From Cycas panzhihuaensis (lineage: Eukaryota > Cycadophyta): a DNA stretch of 64,000 nucleotides. The stretch lies in assembly GCA_023213395.1 (NCBI GenBank), contig CM041465.1, positions 21,018,001 through 21,082,000 on the forward strand. Reading direction: 5' to 3'. The position numbers and the translations under genes were made by a program. The notes beneath the pieces were generated by a model that was not told the origin of the DNA, searched no databases, and saw only the letters and a list, made by a program, of their open reading frames with translations. Below, in pieces: positions 32,484 through 44,899 of the stretch (positions within the stretch are counted from its first letter, which is position 1; every line of letters starts with the position of its first letter).

Positions 32484-33969
32484 TATATATATATATATAT
32501 ATATATATAGATATAGATATTAATACCCTTTTATAAATAAAGATCCACTAGAAATAGCATCAAACAACCTTACTTCAAATGATGATCGAATCCAACAAAA
32601 TTTTCCTTAGAATGGTATTAAGTTCTTATATAAACTTCACCAATAAGTCCTTAAGGCCATTAAAATATAATGAATTATGGTAAAAATACTAAAATAAGTG
32701 CATAATAAGACAACTAAAGGTAGTAGGAGTTGTGTGAGATTAATTCTACAGATGAATGCATAAGAGAAACTCAATAGGAGATAGGGTAAATGTAGCCCAC
32801 TATTCCTCATAGTAGGTTTAACTAGGACTTACAATGATGAATCCCTAATCAAATCTCAAATAATAAAAGACAAAATAGCAAAAAATCATAGGAAAAAAGA
32901 TAATTTTAATGGAAAATCACTTGGAAAAGTATAGAAAAATAATAAAAGCTCTAAATTTTATCTAAATAGGGTCATAACTAGGCTCTACATTAGCTAATGG
33001 ATGTATAAAAAAATGCTATTGGATCCTCTCCTCTACCCTCCATATCTTAGAGATCATGGCACCAAAATTTTATTAGAAATTATGCCATAATTTTTTGTTA
33101 TGATCTCACTAATTTCCACCCCAAAATTCCACATGGATAGCTCTTTGAGGGTTGAGAAGTAGTCGAGGAAGGCTGGGTAATAAGTCTCAAAGGATCTAGG
33201 TAGCAATCACTAAAAAAAAAGAGGAAATCAACATTTTTATCTAAAAAATTATAAATTTCTCAATAAAAAATGTAATTTTCTTCACAAAACATAATGGTTG
33301 CATTTTATTAAGGACAAAAAACATGATTTTATTCATAAAGTGTAACAATTACATTATATGAGTAAAGTCATATTTTTAGCATAACTAAAAATGTGATTAA
33401 TAAGAAATATTTAAAATAAAATAAAATGAAATATCTTCTCAGATGAATTAGTCTACTAAAGAATATTTAGTTAAAACATTGATTGATAAAGCCAGGATCA
33501 ATGAGACTTGAGACTAAAGATAAAGAAAAATATGTAAATTAAACTAAGTAAAATGAATTGCAAAAACCTTGAATAGAAAAAGAAACAACAAATGAGATAG
33601 TTAGATGAGATGGCTTTATGTTGGGAAGAAATGAGGCATGATCCATAGTATCATTCATCGGCAAGTGGAGAATCATCATTACAGTGAATTACTCAGTCAT
33701 CATATCATCAACTAAAGTAATATAATAATAATCCAGAATAAGTACAACCATAAGTAATCCATGATATGATGAATTAAGAACCACACATAGACCCCACAAG
33801 GTAATAAAAAATATAACCATATGCATAAATCAAAGTCTATCATCAATTAATACATAGTATATAGGCTAGTGGTGTATGTAACTAAGTGAGGAGGCTCAAT
33901 TTTAATGAAACACTCTATTATTAAAATTTTAAATTATGACAAATGGTCTTAACTATTTTGTGGTAAATT
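31802..33969. other. AT-rich unassigned region
   Basis: No credible gene. It starts with the TSD TCTTG and could include the rest of the element C LTR, but I cannot align it. Apart from the (TA)n foldback it holds A/T-rich DNA with scattered short frames and no domain. Confidence 0.5.
32398..32546. repeat. (TA)n microsatellite inside an inverted repeat
   Basis: About 90 bp of TA repeats (32430-32520, with two GA interruptions) is flanked by inverted arms: GGATCTTTCTTTACAAAGG.. (32398-32420) and its near reverse complement (32523-32546). The whole could fold into one hairpin. No TIR-TSD structure of a known MITE family could be established. Confidence 0.8.
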
Positions 33970-36166
33970 TGCATTACCTGTTATGAAAATACTCAGGTTT
34001 AAGTACTTTTTTACCTTCTTTGAATTTTCTAGGCTATATATTTTTATTATATATGACTCATGCCTTTCTTTTAGAGGCAAGGTTTTTTTAATAAGCTTTA
34101 AGTCTTATCTCATCTATTTTTTCTAATTTGAGTAGTCTAACTTTTCTGATCTACTCCTTATCTATGAACTCTTTAAGTGATATTCAAAGGGAAGGGATTT
34201 CAATTTCTAATAGGAGTACTACTTTAGTGGATGTTTTAAATAAGATCCTATATGCCCATAGAATTAGATATAATTGAGCATGCTAATCTTTATGAGGATT
34301 AGACATATTTTGATAAAATTTTTACTAAAAATTTATTAAAAGTTTCAACTCATTCATTTGCCTCAATACAGTAAGGGAGTGAAGTCCTATGTATGATGGT
34401 GAACTTATCACAAAATTCATTGACATCCTTCTTTCATAAAGAGGATTTATTATTATTTGTGATCATATCGAGGACCTCAATTTATATATAATATATTAGA
34501 AAATGAATATGTAAATGACTTTACCTATCATGGTAATTACTATAATAGCTTCATTTTACTTTGTGAAATACTTAGTAATTATCAAGATGAATTTATAACC
34601 TCCAATTGATGGAGGGTATACTTGCTTAATTAAATCAAGGCCTTATTGATAGAAGGCAAAGGAGAAATTATTACATTTAAGGAGCTTAATAGTTGATGGA
34701 TTAGAGTTGCATGGGCTTGGCACTTCTAATATTAAGGATGTGAGAAGGCTAATAACACCCCATTCTTGAAGATTTTTTTAGATAATAGATTGCACTCTAA
34801 AATGCCATCTAGATATCTTGTCATGATATTCATTTAGGAATACCTCTATTTTGAATGGTAATAAATATCTAAGTATCATTTCTTTGAATGATCATTTATA
34901 AAGGGTGTCACCTATGATTACATAATCAAATGTTATAGCTCTAACCCTTCTCTTCTTCTTAGAAGGAGTTCCATCATAGGTTGTCTAGATTTTGAGATAA
35001 TGGATAATGTCTCCATACCATCCTTTTTTATATTTGGTAGTATCAATTTAGAATACATGTTCTTCGAGGAGGGAATCATCAATCTTATCATTAGAATCCT
35101 TTAGTAAAGGTATAACTATAAGTTATTTAGCCATTATCATGCATCTTTTTAATTTGTAGCTATTTATTTCAAGGTTAAACTCTCATAAAAAAAGATCCCA
35201 TTTTGTTGCCCATCCTATCAAGTTTGTTTTGGTTATAAACAATTCGAGGGGGTCAGTTTGAATGATGACTATTATGATATTTCCCAATATGTAGTGCCAT
35301 GACTTCTTGGTGGTAAAGACCAATGAAAGGAATTCATTTCCTACCATAGTGTAATTAACTTTTGCATCTATTAGAGTCCTACTACTGAAGTAGATAACTT
35401 TTTCATGGCCAAAATCATCTTCTTAGAAAGCATGTCCCCAAGTGAGACCTCTATTATGGAGGTGTATAAAATGAAAGGGTTAGGGGAGTTAGAGTTATTG
35501 AAAAAGCTAGGAATTACTTTAGTTGATTAAATGATTCTTAGAACTTAAGGGCCCAAATAAATGGCATGAATTTCTTGAGAAGGTTGGTTAAGGGTTTAGC
35601 ATTTAGAGAAAAGTTTACAAGGAATCTTAAAAAAAACCATAGCCTTCCTAAGAAAGACTTAATTTTCTTTTAGGTTTTAGGTAGGGTAACTTCTATTATG
35701 GATTTTATTTTATCTAAATCTACTTAATCTTGTCTTTGAATACTATATTACTAAGAAGATTACCTACAATAATGACAACTATACATTTGTGTGGGTTGAG
35801 GCACATTTGGTATTTTCAAGATCTCTCAAAGATGATGTAGAGGTCATGGGTATGGTTTTACCTACATCTTAAGAGATTGAGCATAGCATCATTATAGATC
35901 ATGATTAAATTATTGATAAAATTATAGAAGATATATTACATGGCTCATTAATAGGTTGATCTAGTATTCTTTAGCCTAAAGGGCATGGCCTTATAAGAAA
36001 AAGTTCCCCAAGATATAATGAAAGTTATTATATGGAAATATTTAGGCTATATAAGGATCTAATTATAACTCAAGAAACCATCCATTAAGGACATTACTTT
36101 AAATCTAGCTATTTGGTCAAGGATTTGGTCAATGAAAGGAAGGAGGAAATTATCTTTAAGGTAAGT
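33970..36166 (-). pseudogene. Ancient Tat-like pol remnant, integrase to RT
   Basis: DNA-level relict of a Tat-lineage pol on the minus strand, without open frames. Landmarks match Tat-1 in the same order: an integrase segment near 34370 ('cagtaagggagtgaagtcc', compare 'aataaggggatgatgtctta' at 11077), the RNase H/RT connection near 35640 ('aagaaagacttaatt', compare 'agaaacgacttaatt' at 12400), and RT near 36130 ('aaggaggaaattatcttta', compare 'aagaggaaagttgtcctta' at 12890). It is cut at 36166 by Gypsy-E and continues at 42179. Much older than Tat-1 and Tat-2. Confidence 0.7.
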
Positions 36167-37076
36167 TGTTGATTTTGGTTTCCCATTGCACCTATGGGAT
36201 AGTACACTTGGTAAGGGATCACTACGAGTCTAGTCTAGGATATAGTCAACATACCTCATACACCAAATTATCATAAATTTATTCACAATTCCATATAATA
36301 TCATCATAGATTATACACAGAAGTACAATAATCAATAATTATCAACTACACAAGCATCATAGTACACATAGAACACCAATTTCTTTGTAACTCTTTTCTT
36401 TATTAAGCAATGAGTCTTATATAACAAGTGATAGAATGTGTTCCCTATTCATTCTAGCCCTATACAGTAAATTATGTTACATACATTCCCAAATGATATG
36501 CATCATGGAATGCATTTATTATAACTCTACCCCATACCATTAGATATATGTATTGGCTATTATACCACTATATGCATTGAATGCCCAGCTCTTACCTTTA
36601 AGAGTATACCATAGTATTGAATCACTTAGCTCTCCCACTAGTACGGTCCTTAATGCATCATTAAATATATCCCTTTGATGCCTTTTGGCTAAAAGGTTAT
36701 GACCTAAAGTCATAACCATACTTTTTTCTCACCGAGGTACCCTTTTCACTTTAACACATGATTAAGTCTCCTTAATTATGTTTTTTCTGTCTGTACATCC
36801 ATACGTATATCCTTTTGGGTTGATGTCATCATTTTTGGATGCCTTTAGGTTAGATCTATCTATATGTACCCTACTATCTACTAGTATAACAAAAATAATA
36901 TGCACCTTGTGTTACGTACCAAAAAGATACATATCTGTCATAGGTACCCAAATTGAATATTTTCCACTTTTTTCCACTTTGTGTACCTCTGTACAGTCTC
37001 TACCTATATTCCTCTCATGAATACAAGACTATATTCCATCTTTCTCATAGTCCATGTGCCAAAATATACCCCAACA
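36167..37076 (-). repeat. 3' LTR of Gypsy-E
   Basis: 910 bp, pairs with 41310-42178. The open frame at 36778-37020 is an LTR frame, also seen in the other LTR, and not a gene. Confidence 0.85.
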
Positions 37077-37505
37077 TCTATCCCAGGTTGATAAGATTGG
37101 GTTGAGCATCCTTGCTCATCAAAATTTAAAACATTTTGGGGTATCCTTCCCTCTCTCTGTTCTAAGGCTGCCCCTCCTGCCTCTACTCCACTACTTGGTC
37201 TCCATTATTTTTACTTGGTTACTAAATCCTCATTTATTATTATTATTATTATTATTTTTAAATTTATCTTATCATTCATTTCCCCATGATTTTTCCATTT
37301 TAATTTTTTCCACTATGATTTTTCCTTCATATTTTTCTTCTCATATTACTTATTTATATGATATGAGTTATGGTTGTTTTTTATATTTTTTGTATTTTTT
37401 GTTTACATACCAAACTGAATCATGTTTCGGTATCAAGGTAACTTTCTTTGCCTTCAACTTCAAGCAACATATTATAGTATAACCAGTTGATTCCTCTAGT
37501 GGATT

Positions 37506-37960
37506 TGTCACTCAGTAGCTATGATAAGGTTTGAGTTTACTGCCCTTGACCATTTTAGGTAATAGTTGGCTTGCTAGTTTCTTCAAGTAGATAATACCAT
37601 TCCTATACACCCTATTAATCATATATGGGCCTTTCCAATATATCTTCGATTCTCCTAGGGGTGTTTGGGAATTTTTGTTGAATTGCCATACTTGATTACC
37701 CTTTTTTAAATACAATGTCTTGTCATGGCGATTGTGAATTACCTTTTTTTTACTTTTTCCTTAGTATGGTGTGCTCTGTTAGTTTCTTCTTATGATCCCT
37801 TAATTGATATTTGTTTACTATTCCTTCTCCTAACCAATATTCTATATAATGTATCAAATGGGTAATTCCATGTAGTGGTTGTCCATAAAAGGGCTTCACA
37901 TAATCTCCAATGTATTGTTTATGATTTCTCTCTTATGGAGTGACAATTTTATTTTCTAAA
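37506..37960 (-). pseudogene. Gypsy-E integrase C-terminal remnant
   Basis: Reads LKKGNQVWQFNKN, KIYWKGPYMINRVYRNGIIY and KGSKLKPYHSY, matching the post-core end of gypsy integrase (GPY..., ...LKPYH). Upstream pieces to about 37960 are readable only with shifts. No catalytic core is seen. Confidence 0.7.
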
Positions 37961-38630
37961 CTAGAATCTTGAGGGATACTCTCAATAGGTTCCTATTCTT
38001 CTTACTAGAATTTGGTGCCAATGGTTAAAAAGGACCTTTCGATGGGTAGGTGTACCTCTAAAGAAGATGAGGAAGGCTTGTTACTTCCTTCCTCGGGCTA
38101 GGATGGGGGTGGGAAAGGGTAGTCCACCTTAGGACCCATATCGGAGGTAGAGGGAAGGTTAGGGTTAGAGAGGGTTGGTGTATCAAGAGGTGAATTAGGA
38201 TAAGGGTTTGGGTTGAAATGGGGATTTAGGTTTTTTATATTATTATCAATACTCATACAATCGATAGATTTAGATTTAATATTAACATCCTCAATTACAT
38301 TTTGACAAATTAGGTTACACCTATAGGATGAAGGACTAACTTCATATACATGATGTAGCTAATAATCCATAAATTTCATTCCATTCTCATTATTAGAAGG
38401 ATTATATATCTCCTTAAAGTAAGTAGGTTCCATCTCTTAGGAGTTGATCAACTCGGTTGGCTCTTTAGTTGTATGATATAAGTTTCCTTCATCAAATGAG
38501 GATGTTGATTCCTCACTTGCAATAGTCATGCTTGATCCGTCATCTAGAGGACCACTTCACTTCCACCATATGACAATGTAGAGGTTACGTCTCTCTAGTT
38601 TTGGAGACATTGGGTTTTGTACAACCACGG
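37961..38630 (-). other. Gypsy-E internal region without recognised domain
   Basis: Between the integrase end and protease, where RT should lie. A G-rich, acidic-coding patch at about 38040-38230 stands out from the AT-rich surroundings. I see no RT motif. Confidence 0.4.
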
Positions 38631-38933
38631 TTATCCTAACAAGGCTAGATAGGGTGTTGCACCTTTTTTTGTTTCTACAATCATAAAATCAATTCTTATG
38701 ATAATCCCTACCACATCCACCTTAATGTTAGCAAGTTTACCCACTAGCCTTACTAATAATTCATTTTCTAATTTTAATGAATAAGTTACCACTTCCAATT
38801 TTAGGTTTCCCAGCTTCTGCCATGTAGAAGTTGGTAATATGTTTATAGTGGCTTCTCCATCCATAATTACCCCTAAAAATTTATCTCCTAACATAGTGAT
38901 TGCTACCATTAGATCCATGTCAAAGGATGGCAT
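38631..38933 (-). pseudogene. Gypsy-E aspartic protease
   Basis: Open frame of 100 residues: FLGVIMDGEATINILPTSTW (active-site loop, DGxAxxNILP form with the usual D-G-G/S changed to D-G-E), KLGNLKLEVVTYSLKLENEL, KVDVVGIIIRIDFMIVETK and TPYLALLG (C-terminal motif). Retropepsin of Athila/Tat type. The longest frame left in this element. Confidence 0.8.
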
Positions 38934-39599
38934 TATCTTCTTTGAACTCTTAATGACTTATCATTACTCCAGTATACCTACTTTGATCCAATATATCACT
39001 TAGCATAAAGGAATCATTAACTATAATTATTTTACTAGATTTTCCATTAGCAACAATATTCATCAGATATCTTTTATTGGTAACCCCTTAAACAACTCCT
39101 CCATTTGCACCATTTTAGGTTTTGCTTTTTGTTCCTCTAGTATTTTCTCCTTTTGTCTGTTCTTCCTTACATATATATGTTTTATTTTTACTTTACCTAT
39201 TGGTAGCATTGTCTCAGTTTAGGCTAACTCCTCTAATACTTGTTTCACTTGTTTGAATATATTTATCTCTATTTATAGGTTTTGGTACCATTCACCCATT
39301 CTTTCTTTCTATTTCTTTTGGAGTTTTAAGTTTTTATTGCTTTCTATGATGATAGTCATTAAATTAGTTATTTTTTCCTTTCCCTTAAAATCTTATATGC
39401 TGTGCTCACTTAGCCTACAATTATTGCATATGAACAATTTATGTTCATATTCCTATTTAGTCAAGCAGCTTGATTTCTAATGCCCAAATTGTAAACATAT
39501 CAAACATCTCCCTATTGGTTGTCTTTTCTTTGAGGGTTCCTCTGTACTCCTCATTGTATATATATTTTGAGGTGGGTTGCCCTATTTCCCCCTTCCTCA

Positions 39600-41280
39600 T
39601 CCTCTATAAGCCCTTCCTCTAAGGTTATAAAACTAATCTTTAGTTGTGTAACTATCCATGTTACATATATGATACCGTTTATCCTTTTGGTGCATTGCAC
39701 TATTTTTTGGATTGATTTCATAGTCCTGAGTTGTGTGTGAACTTTCCTTGTAAATATGGCACCACTTTTTGATTTTAAATTCTCGGTCTTTTTTCTTCTT
39801 CACTTCTTCCTCTTCCTTATTATTTCTCATCTTAAGTCAGGCAACCTTTCGTTAGAGCTTCTACTTTATATTCTTTATTTGAGATTCCTACTTGGAAAAA
39901 GGATCAATTATGTTGACTCTATTTAATTCCCCCTATTTCTTCCTATAGCCTTAGTAAAAGGGAATCACACCCTATTACTTGGGCATCCATCTTTGCTTTG
40001 AAATCTAATGCTAACTCTTAAGCATTTTTTAATGATTTCATTAGATGCGCATGCATCATTGATCTTAATTTTTCATTTAATCCTCTAACGAAATAGTTAT
40101 TCTTGTTATGGTCAGTAATTATTTTATTAATCATGTTGGCAGTAATGATTTTCACATAATTGATGTAAGTTAATACCAATTCACCAAGCCTCTACTTTAT
40201 TTCCCTTAGGGCAATCTCCATAGCTTTATTACTTCAAAACTTTTGAAATATTTCCTCAAAGGATTTCTTTATATTTGCTTATGTTTCTATTTTATTCAAT
40301 TCTTTATACCATGCCAATGGTACTCCCCTTAGTGTGCAAGCAAATCTCACCTTTATTTCATCTTCATTTATGATTTTCTTCACATTAATTAAATTCTAGA
40401 ATAAATACATATGCTTTGCTGCATCTGACATATTATTGAAGATTAGTTTACCAAAATCTCTGAAGTCATCCATCCTTGGTAACTACACTGGTGTCCCACC
40501 CATTGGTGATCCTTATCCTTTTACTACCTCAAAGGATTCTATTCCTTCTTCTCCACTCTTCACTTTAGGTGGTGTATGTGGGGTGCTTGGTGTAGCACTA
40601 TCCCTTCTAAATAGGGATTCTTGAATGGCATTTTTAGATGTATTAGATCTTATACTCCTGGCACTTGTACCATCAATGGTGTGACCACTATATATAATTG
40701 CTTAGACCCCTTGTCTGATGAATCCTCAAAAAGTTATCTTGTTAATTTATTCTCCCAATATGCCAAGGGACCTTCCTCCACCTTCTTCTCGCTATCACTC
40801 AAGTCCTTTGGGGTATCATCCATAGGTGTATTTTCCTCCTTCCTTAGGGTGTCATTGTGTTCCATATTTTCCTTTGGTTTTTCCTCCTTTTTTGGGACTA
40901 AAAGATCATATTTGATTAGAGAAGGTGTTAGTACCATTTGTTCACCATTATTTTTCTCTCCTTGGTCTTGAGGTGTTTGGGCTCCACTTGCCTTAGATTC
41001 TTCAACAAACTGTCCCTTAGTCTCATTATTATATAAACTCAATCTTCTTGCTCTTCTTAATTTTGACTCCTTTGACCATCATAATGCCCTCTATCTACTT
41101 ATTTATTTCCCCTTAGGTGAAGTACCTTTTTGTGGCTCTCCCACCTTCAAAGGCCTCTTAGATGGCATTGGAAGGTCCCTTGGCTATCAGAGGCTTAGTT
41201 ACATGCTACCATGATGATGACAGCTAGGGTCCTCTCTTCTTTGAACATTCTCCCCTTGTGAAACTCTTAGCCCTAGTCCC
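39600..41280 (-). pseudogene. Gypsy-E gag, decayed
   Basis: From 41042: an acidic, Lys/Glu-rich N-terminus (KASGAQTPQDQGEKNNGEQM). A capsid region without a clear frame follows (40430-39900). At 39633-39830 a basic stretch has two damaged zinc knuckles, KKWCHIYKESSHTTQDYEI and KRYHICNMDSYTTKD. Gag is inferred from order and the knuckle traces. Confidence 0.6.
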
Positions 41281-41309
41281 TCCTCGGTGGACATAGGCAA
41301 CAGAACCAA

Positions 41310-42178
41310 TGTTGATTTTGGTTTCCCACTGCACTTATAGGATAGTACACTTGTCAAGGGATCACTAATAGTCTAGTCTAAGATATAGTAAACATTCTTC
41401 CTACACCCAATTATCATAGATTTATTCATAATTCCAAATAATGTCATCACAGATTATATATAACAGTACAATAATATGCAATTATCCATCACACAAGTAT
41501 TATAGTATACATAGAACACCAATTTCTACGTAACACTTTTCTTTATTAAGTAATAGGTCTTATACAATAAGTACTTCCAGCCATATATACTAAATTTTGT
41601 CACATACATTCCTAAAAGGTATGCATAACAGAATGCATCTGCTATAACTCTGCTTTATACCACTAGATATGCATACTGGCTACTATCCTACCATGTGCAT
41701 TGAATGCTCAACTCTCACCCTTAAGAGTATACCATAGGATTAAATCACTCAGCTCTCCCATTGGAGTGGTCCTCAATGCATCATTAAATATGTCCCTTTA
41801 ATACTTTTTGGATGAAAGGTTATGACCCAAAGTTATAACCATACCTTTTTATCACCAAGGTACCATTTCACTTTAACACATGATTAAGTCTCCTTAATGG
41901 TGTCTTTTCTATCTATATGTTTATACGTATGCCCTTTTGGGCTAATGCTAGCATTTCTAGGTGCCTTTGGGTTAGATCTATCCATATGTATCTTACTATC
42001 TACTAGTGTACTAAAAATGGTATGCACCCTATGTTGCATACATGCATACCCAAATTACATGTTTTTCACTTCTTTCCACTTTGTGTACATTTATATGATT
42101 TGTACCTACATTCCTCTAGTCCATACAAGCTTGTATTTCATCTTCCTTATAGTCTATATGCCAAAATATATCCCAACA
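41310..42178 (-). repeat. 5' LTR of Gypsy-E
   Basis: 869 bp, partner of 36167-37076. Frames inside it (41897-42282) are not genes. Confidence 0.85.
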
Positions 42179-43260
42179 TAAGCATCACTCAAATATGCAT
42201 CATTTATATTTTGAAAATCAATGAAAATGTAAATTTCCCTATTCCTTTTGTCCATGGGCATAATGTATGGGATCCATTATAAATAATTAATGGACTTGAT
42301 GAACTAAGTATTAAGTAAAATTTCCACCTTTCTTCTAATTATTCCAAAGAGTTTTAGATTGAGCAACCTTTGTTTTTATCTCATAAGCTTAATTATAGGG
42401 ACTATGGTGATGTTATGGACTATGACATCAAGGTGAAGACACTTCATATCATTATAGTTGTAAATAAAAATAGAACATAACTCTTTAAAGAGCTCTTTAT
42501 ATTAAACAATCTTATTTAAAGTTTACTCTACTCCAACTTTTATTATTATAGGTTCTTCATTGATTTCTAGCTTCATATCAATCATATTACAAGTAGCATT
42601 ATATTGCCTTCCTTAAAGTAAGGCGAGGTTGGTTCAACATAAGGAGGTTGATCTAAACTAGTCAAAGTTATAAGTGTTAAGTGAGAGTCTAGTTAGATGA
42701 TCTTTGAGAAGCTTAACTTGTAGTGTTTGCGCATCAAATTAGATGAAGATCATAATAAATCCTCAAGGAGTGCTTCACCATTCTTGAAATAGCCTATAAT
42801 AAGGATGACCTTAGAGATTAGGTTGATCTCTTTTATGTCTTTTTGGTCATTGAGGATTACTAGTTTTTTCATAAGATATTGTCCAAAACTTAGTGAGTCA
42901 AAGAGTAAATTAAGGTCACTCTCTTTTTAAATGGTTTAAGAGCTTTATTCAACCACTTAATGGTCTTGGCTTCCCCTTCATGAAGGAACTACAATTCTCT
43001 AAATAAGGATGAGCCTATTATTTATATTTGGCTTAGTCATGATCTTTCTAATAGAATGTTATACTTTTGAGATCCATAGTGATCATCCTCATATAGATAG
43101 TTCTAATGTCTAGGTTGTTAGGTATTACAATCTTCCTAATGGGTATCTTTTGCATCTTACCATAACGTTGGAAAGCCCCTTCTATAGGTTCATAAGTAGA
43201 AATTTCTTCCCTATCTCTCATCTCTCCCATGATTAGAAAGTGCCTATAGTGTAGCAAAAA
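42179..43260 (-). pseudogene. Ancient Tat-like pol remnant, continued
   Basis: Resumes the RT homology broken at 36166: 'gaaaatcaatgaaaatgtaa' and 'taatggacttgatgaact' follow the order of Tat-1 12930-13030 (FYDINN and the region upstream of RT). The part to about 43260 is probably the spacer and protease, but no motif is clear; the frame at 43048-43257 is unassigned. Confidence 0.55.
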
Positions 43261-44890
43261 TTATACTAAAATTTCCTAATGAGCCTATAAAAGATATACA
43301 ATCTTGTGTTTTAAATCAAATTTCTAGAAATTTTAAATTTTCTAATAATCTTTTTTTTAATTCAACAAGTAGAAATGCTACAAAATTTTGCATAGATTCT
43401 TGCTATATAGTATATGTTCTCTTTGCTTGTTATCTTGCCTTCTTTTTATTTTATTTAGAAAGAAAAAAGAAAAAAAAAACTTTTTATTTCTTATTTACTT
43501 ATTAGAAAAAGAAAAGTATCTAGTTTGTGTAATTGACTACTAATATGTTGTATCATTTACTTGCTGCAACCTCCCCCTTGCATTTAGTTTAATTAGCAAA
43601 TAAAAAGAAAAACTTTAAAGAAGGTAATTTGCATTTTCATTGTCATGTATGCTTAGGAATGCCAAGTGAAGTGGAGGGCTAACACTTATTGCAAGTCCTC
43701 AAATTGATAGGACCTTAAATCCTATATCTAGATTAGAATTATATGTGCCATTTTTATTAAAATAAAATTACATATAAATGTATAATGGTTGTTTATTATT
43801 TACCATTTATCATCTCTATAAAATATGGCTTCTTCCACTAAAAGAAGGGGTCATCTTCTTCTTTACTTAGATTTCATAACTAAATGAGATAGGTGGCCTT
43901 ATGCCATAGGTGGGTCGAGTCCTCTAGATTGTGTTATGAGTATGTTGGTATTGGTTAGTTATCCCATATATATATCATTGGTATAATTAAGTGAATAGTA
44001 TTTATCTTGCTGAGAGTGACTTCTTATCTGTTTTACCTCTTAAAGTTAGATGCTTATTGGAGTTATATGCAAGCACTCTAGATCCTTCTACACTTATGAG
44101 GGAAAAAATATTACTAGAATGATGACCCCTGATTGACTTATCCAAACTAGAATGATCCCATGGTCTTTAATCCTTCAAGTCTCTCACTCTAGTTGGTCTC
44201 TTTTCATTATTTATATTGATTTTTATTACTTTGATTCTTTTAGAGGTTGGGTTAAGATAAGTTAGTTGCCTTATGAGGTAGTTACATTTAGGTTTGGCAT
44301 GTAAGTTATGTTTTAAATTAAGATACACTTACCCTAGTGATCCTCTTAGAATTTAGGACCTCTTTCTATTAGGTGTTATTTTCTCCTCTTAAGGAGACTC
44401 ATAGTTAGATTAAATTATTTTATCTCTTTTCCTCTAGTTTTATTAGATAAATTATATCCTTTTGTTATCACATATTGCTGTCTATATATCTACCTACTTG
44501 TATTCTTTTGCATGTTAGCTTAATTGGTTATTTAGCCTATCAATTTTCTTTTCATTCTCTTCCTTTTCCCTCACTCCTATAATACACATATACATTATGT
44601 TTATTGCCCTAAATGTACATCCTCCTTTATCCTTACACTCATGTCCATGAGATATATAAGTGTCTAGGTGAAAGTATTGTCATTCCCTCTTCTAGCTTGG
44701 ACCTCCTTACATTGGGTCCCTTATTAGGTTGCAAAGTGACCTTACCCACTTGCTATGTTACATTTGCTAGTGACCTTACTAGGGACTCACTAGTTCATAT
44801 TAGTGATACATCAATAGCTCCTTCCCTTTACTTTACTTTTGATATTTACTATAGGGTAATCCACTTACTAGGATATCATGAGACTTATAA
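43261..44890 (+). other. Unassigned AT-rich region, possible LTR
   Basis: A TATAAAATATGG box near 43818, followed by a T/C-rich stretch, resembles an LTR promoter of a plus-strand element. No second LTR was found, so this is weak. The 125-codon frame at 44613-44990 has no domain I recognise. Confidence 0.3.
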
Positions 44891-44899
44891 ATATCCCTT

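Larger units (their letters stand above)
36167..42178 (-). mobile_element. Gypsy-E: decayed gypsy element inserted in the Tat-like remnant
   Basis: LTRs at 36167-37076 and 41310-42178 (both TGTTGATTTTGG to CCCAACA), TSD TAAGT (36162-36166) and TAAGC (42179-42183). The internal part on the minus strand has gag, protease and an integrase C-terminus in that order; RT is not found, so a large internal deletion is likely. The PBS-like TTGGTTCTGTTGCC next to the 5' LTR resembles the TTGG.GCCGTTGCC type of Athila/Tat elements, only loosely. Confidence 0.8.

Noticed and set aside
36778-37020. Plus-strand frame similar to one at 41897-42181
   Set aside because: Again a frame within paired LTRs (Gypsy-E), with no domain.
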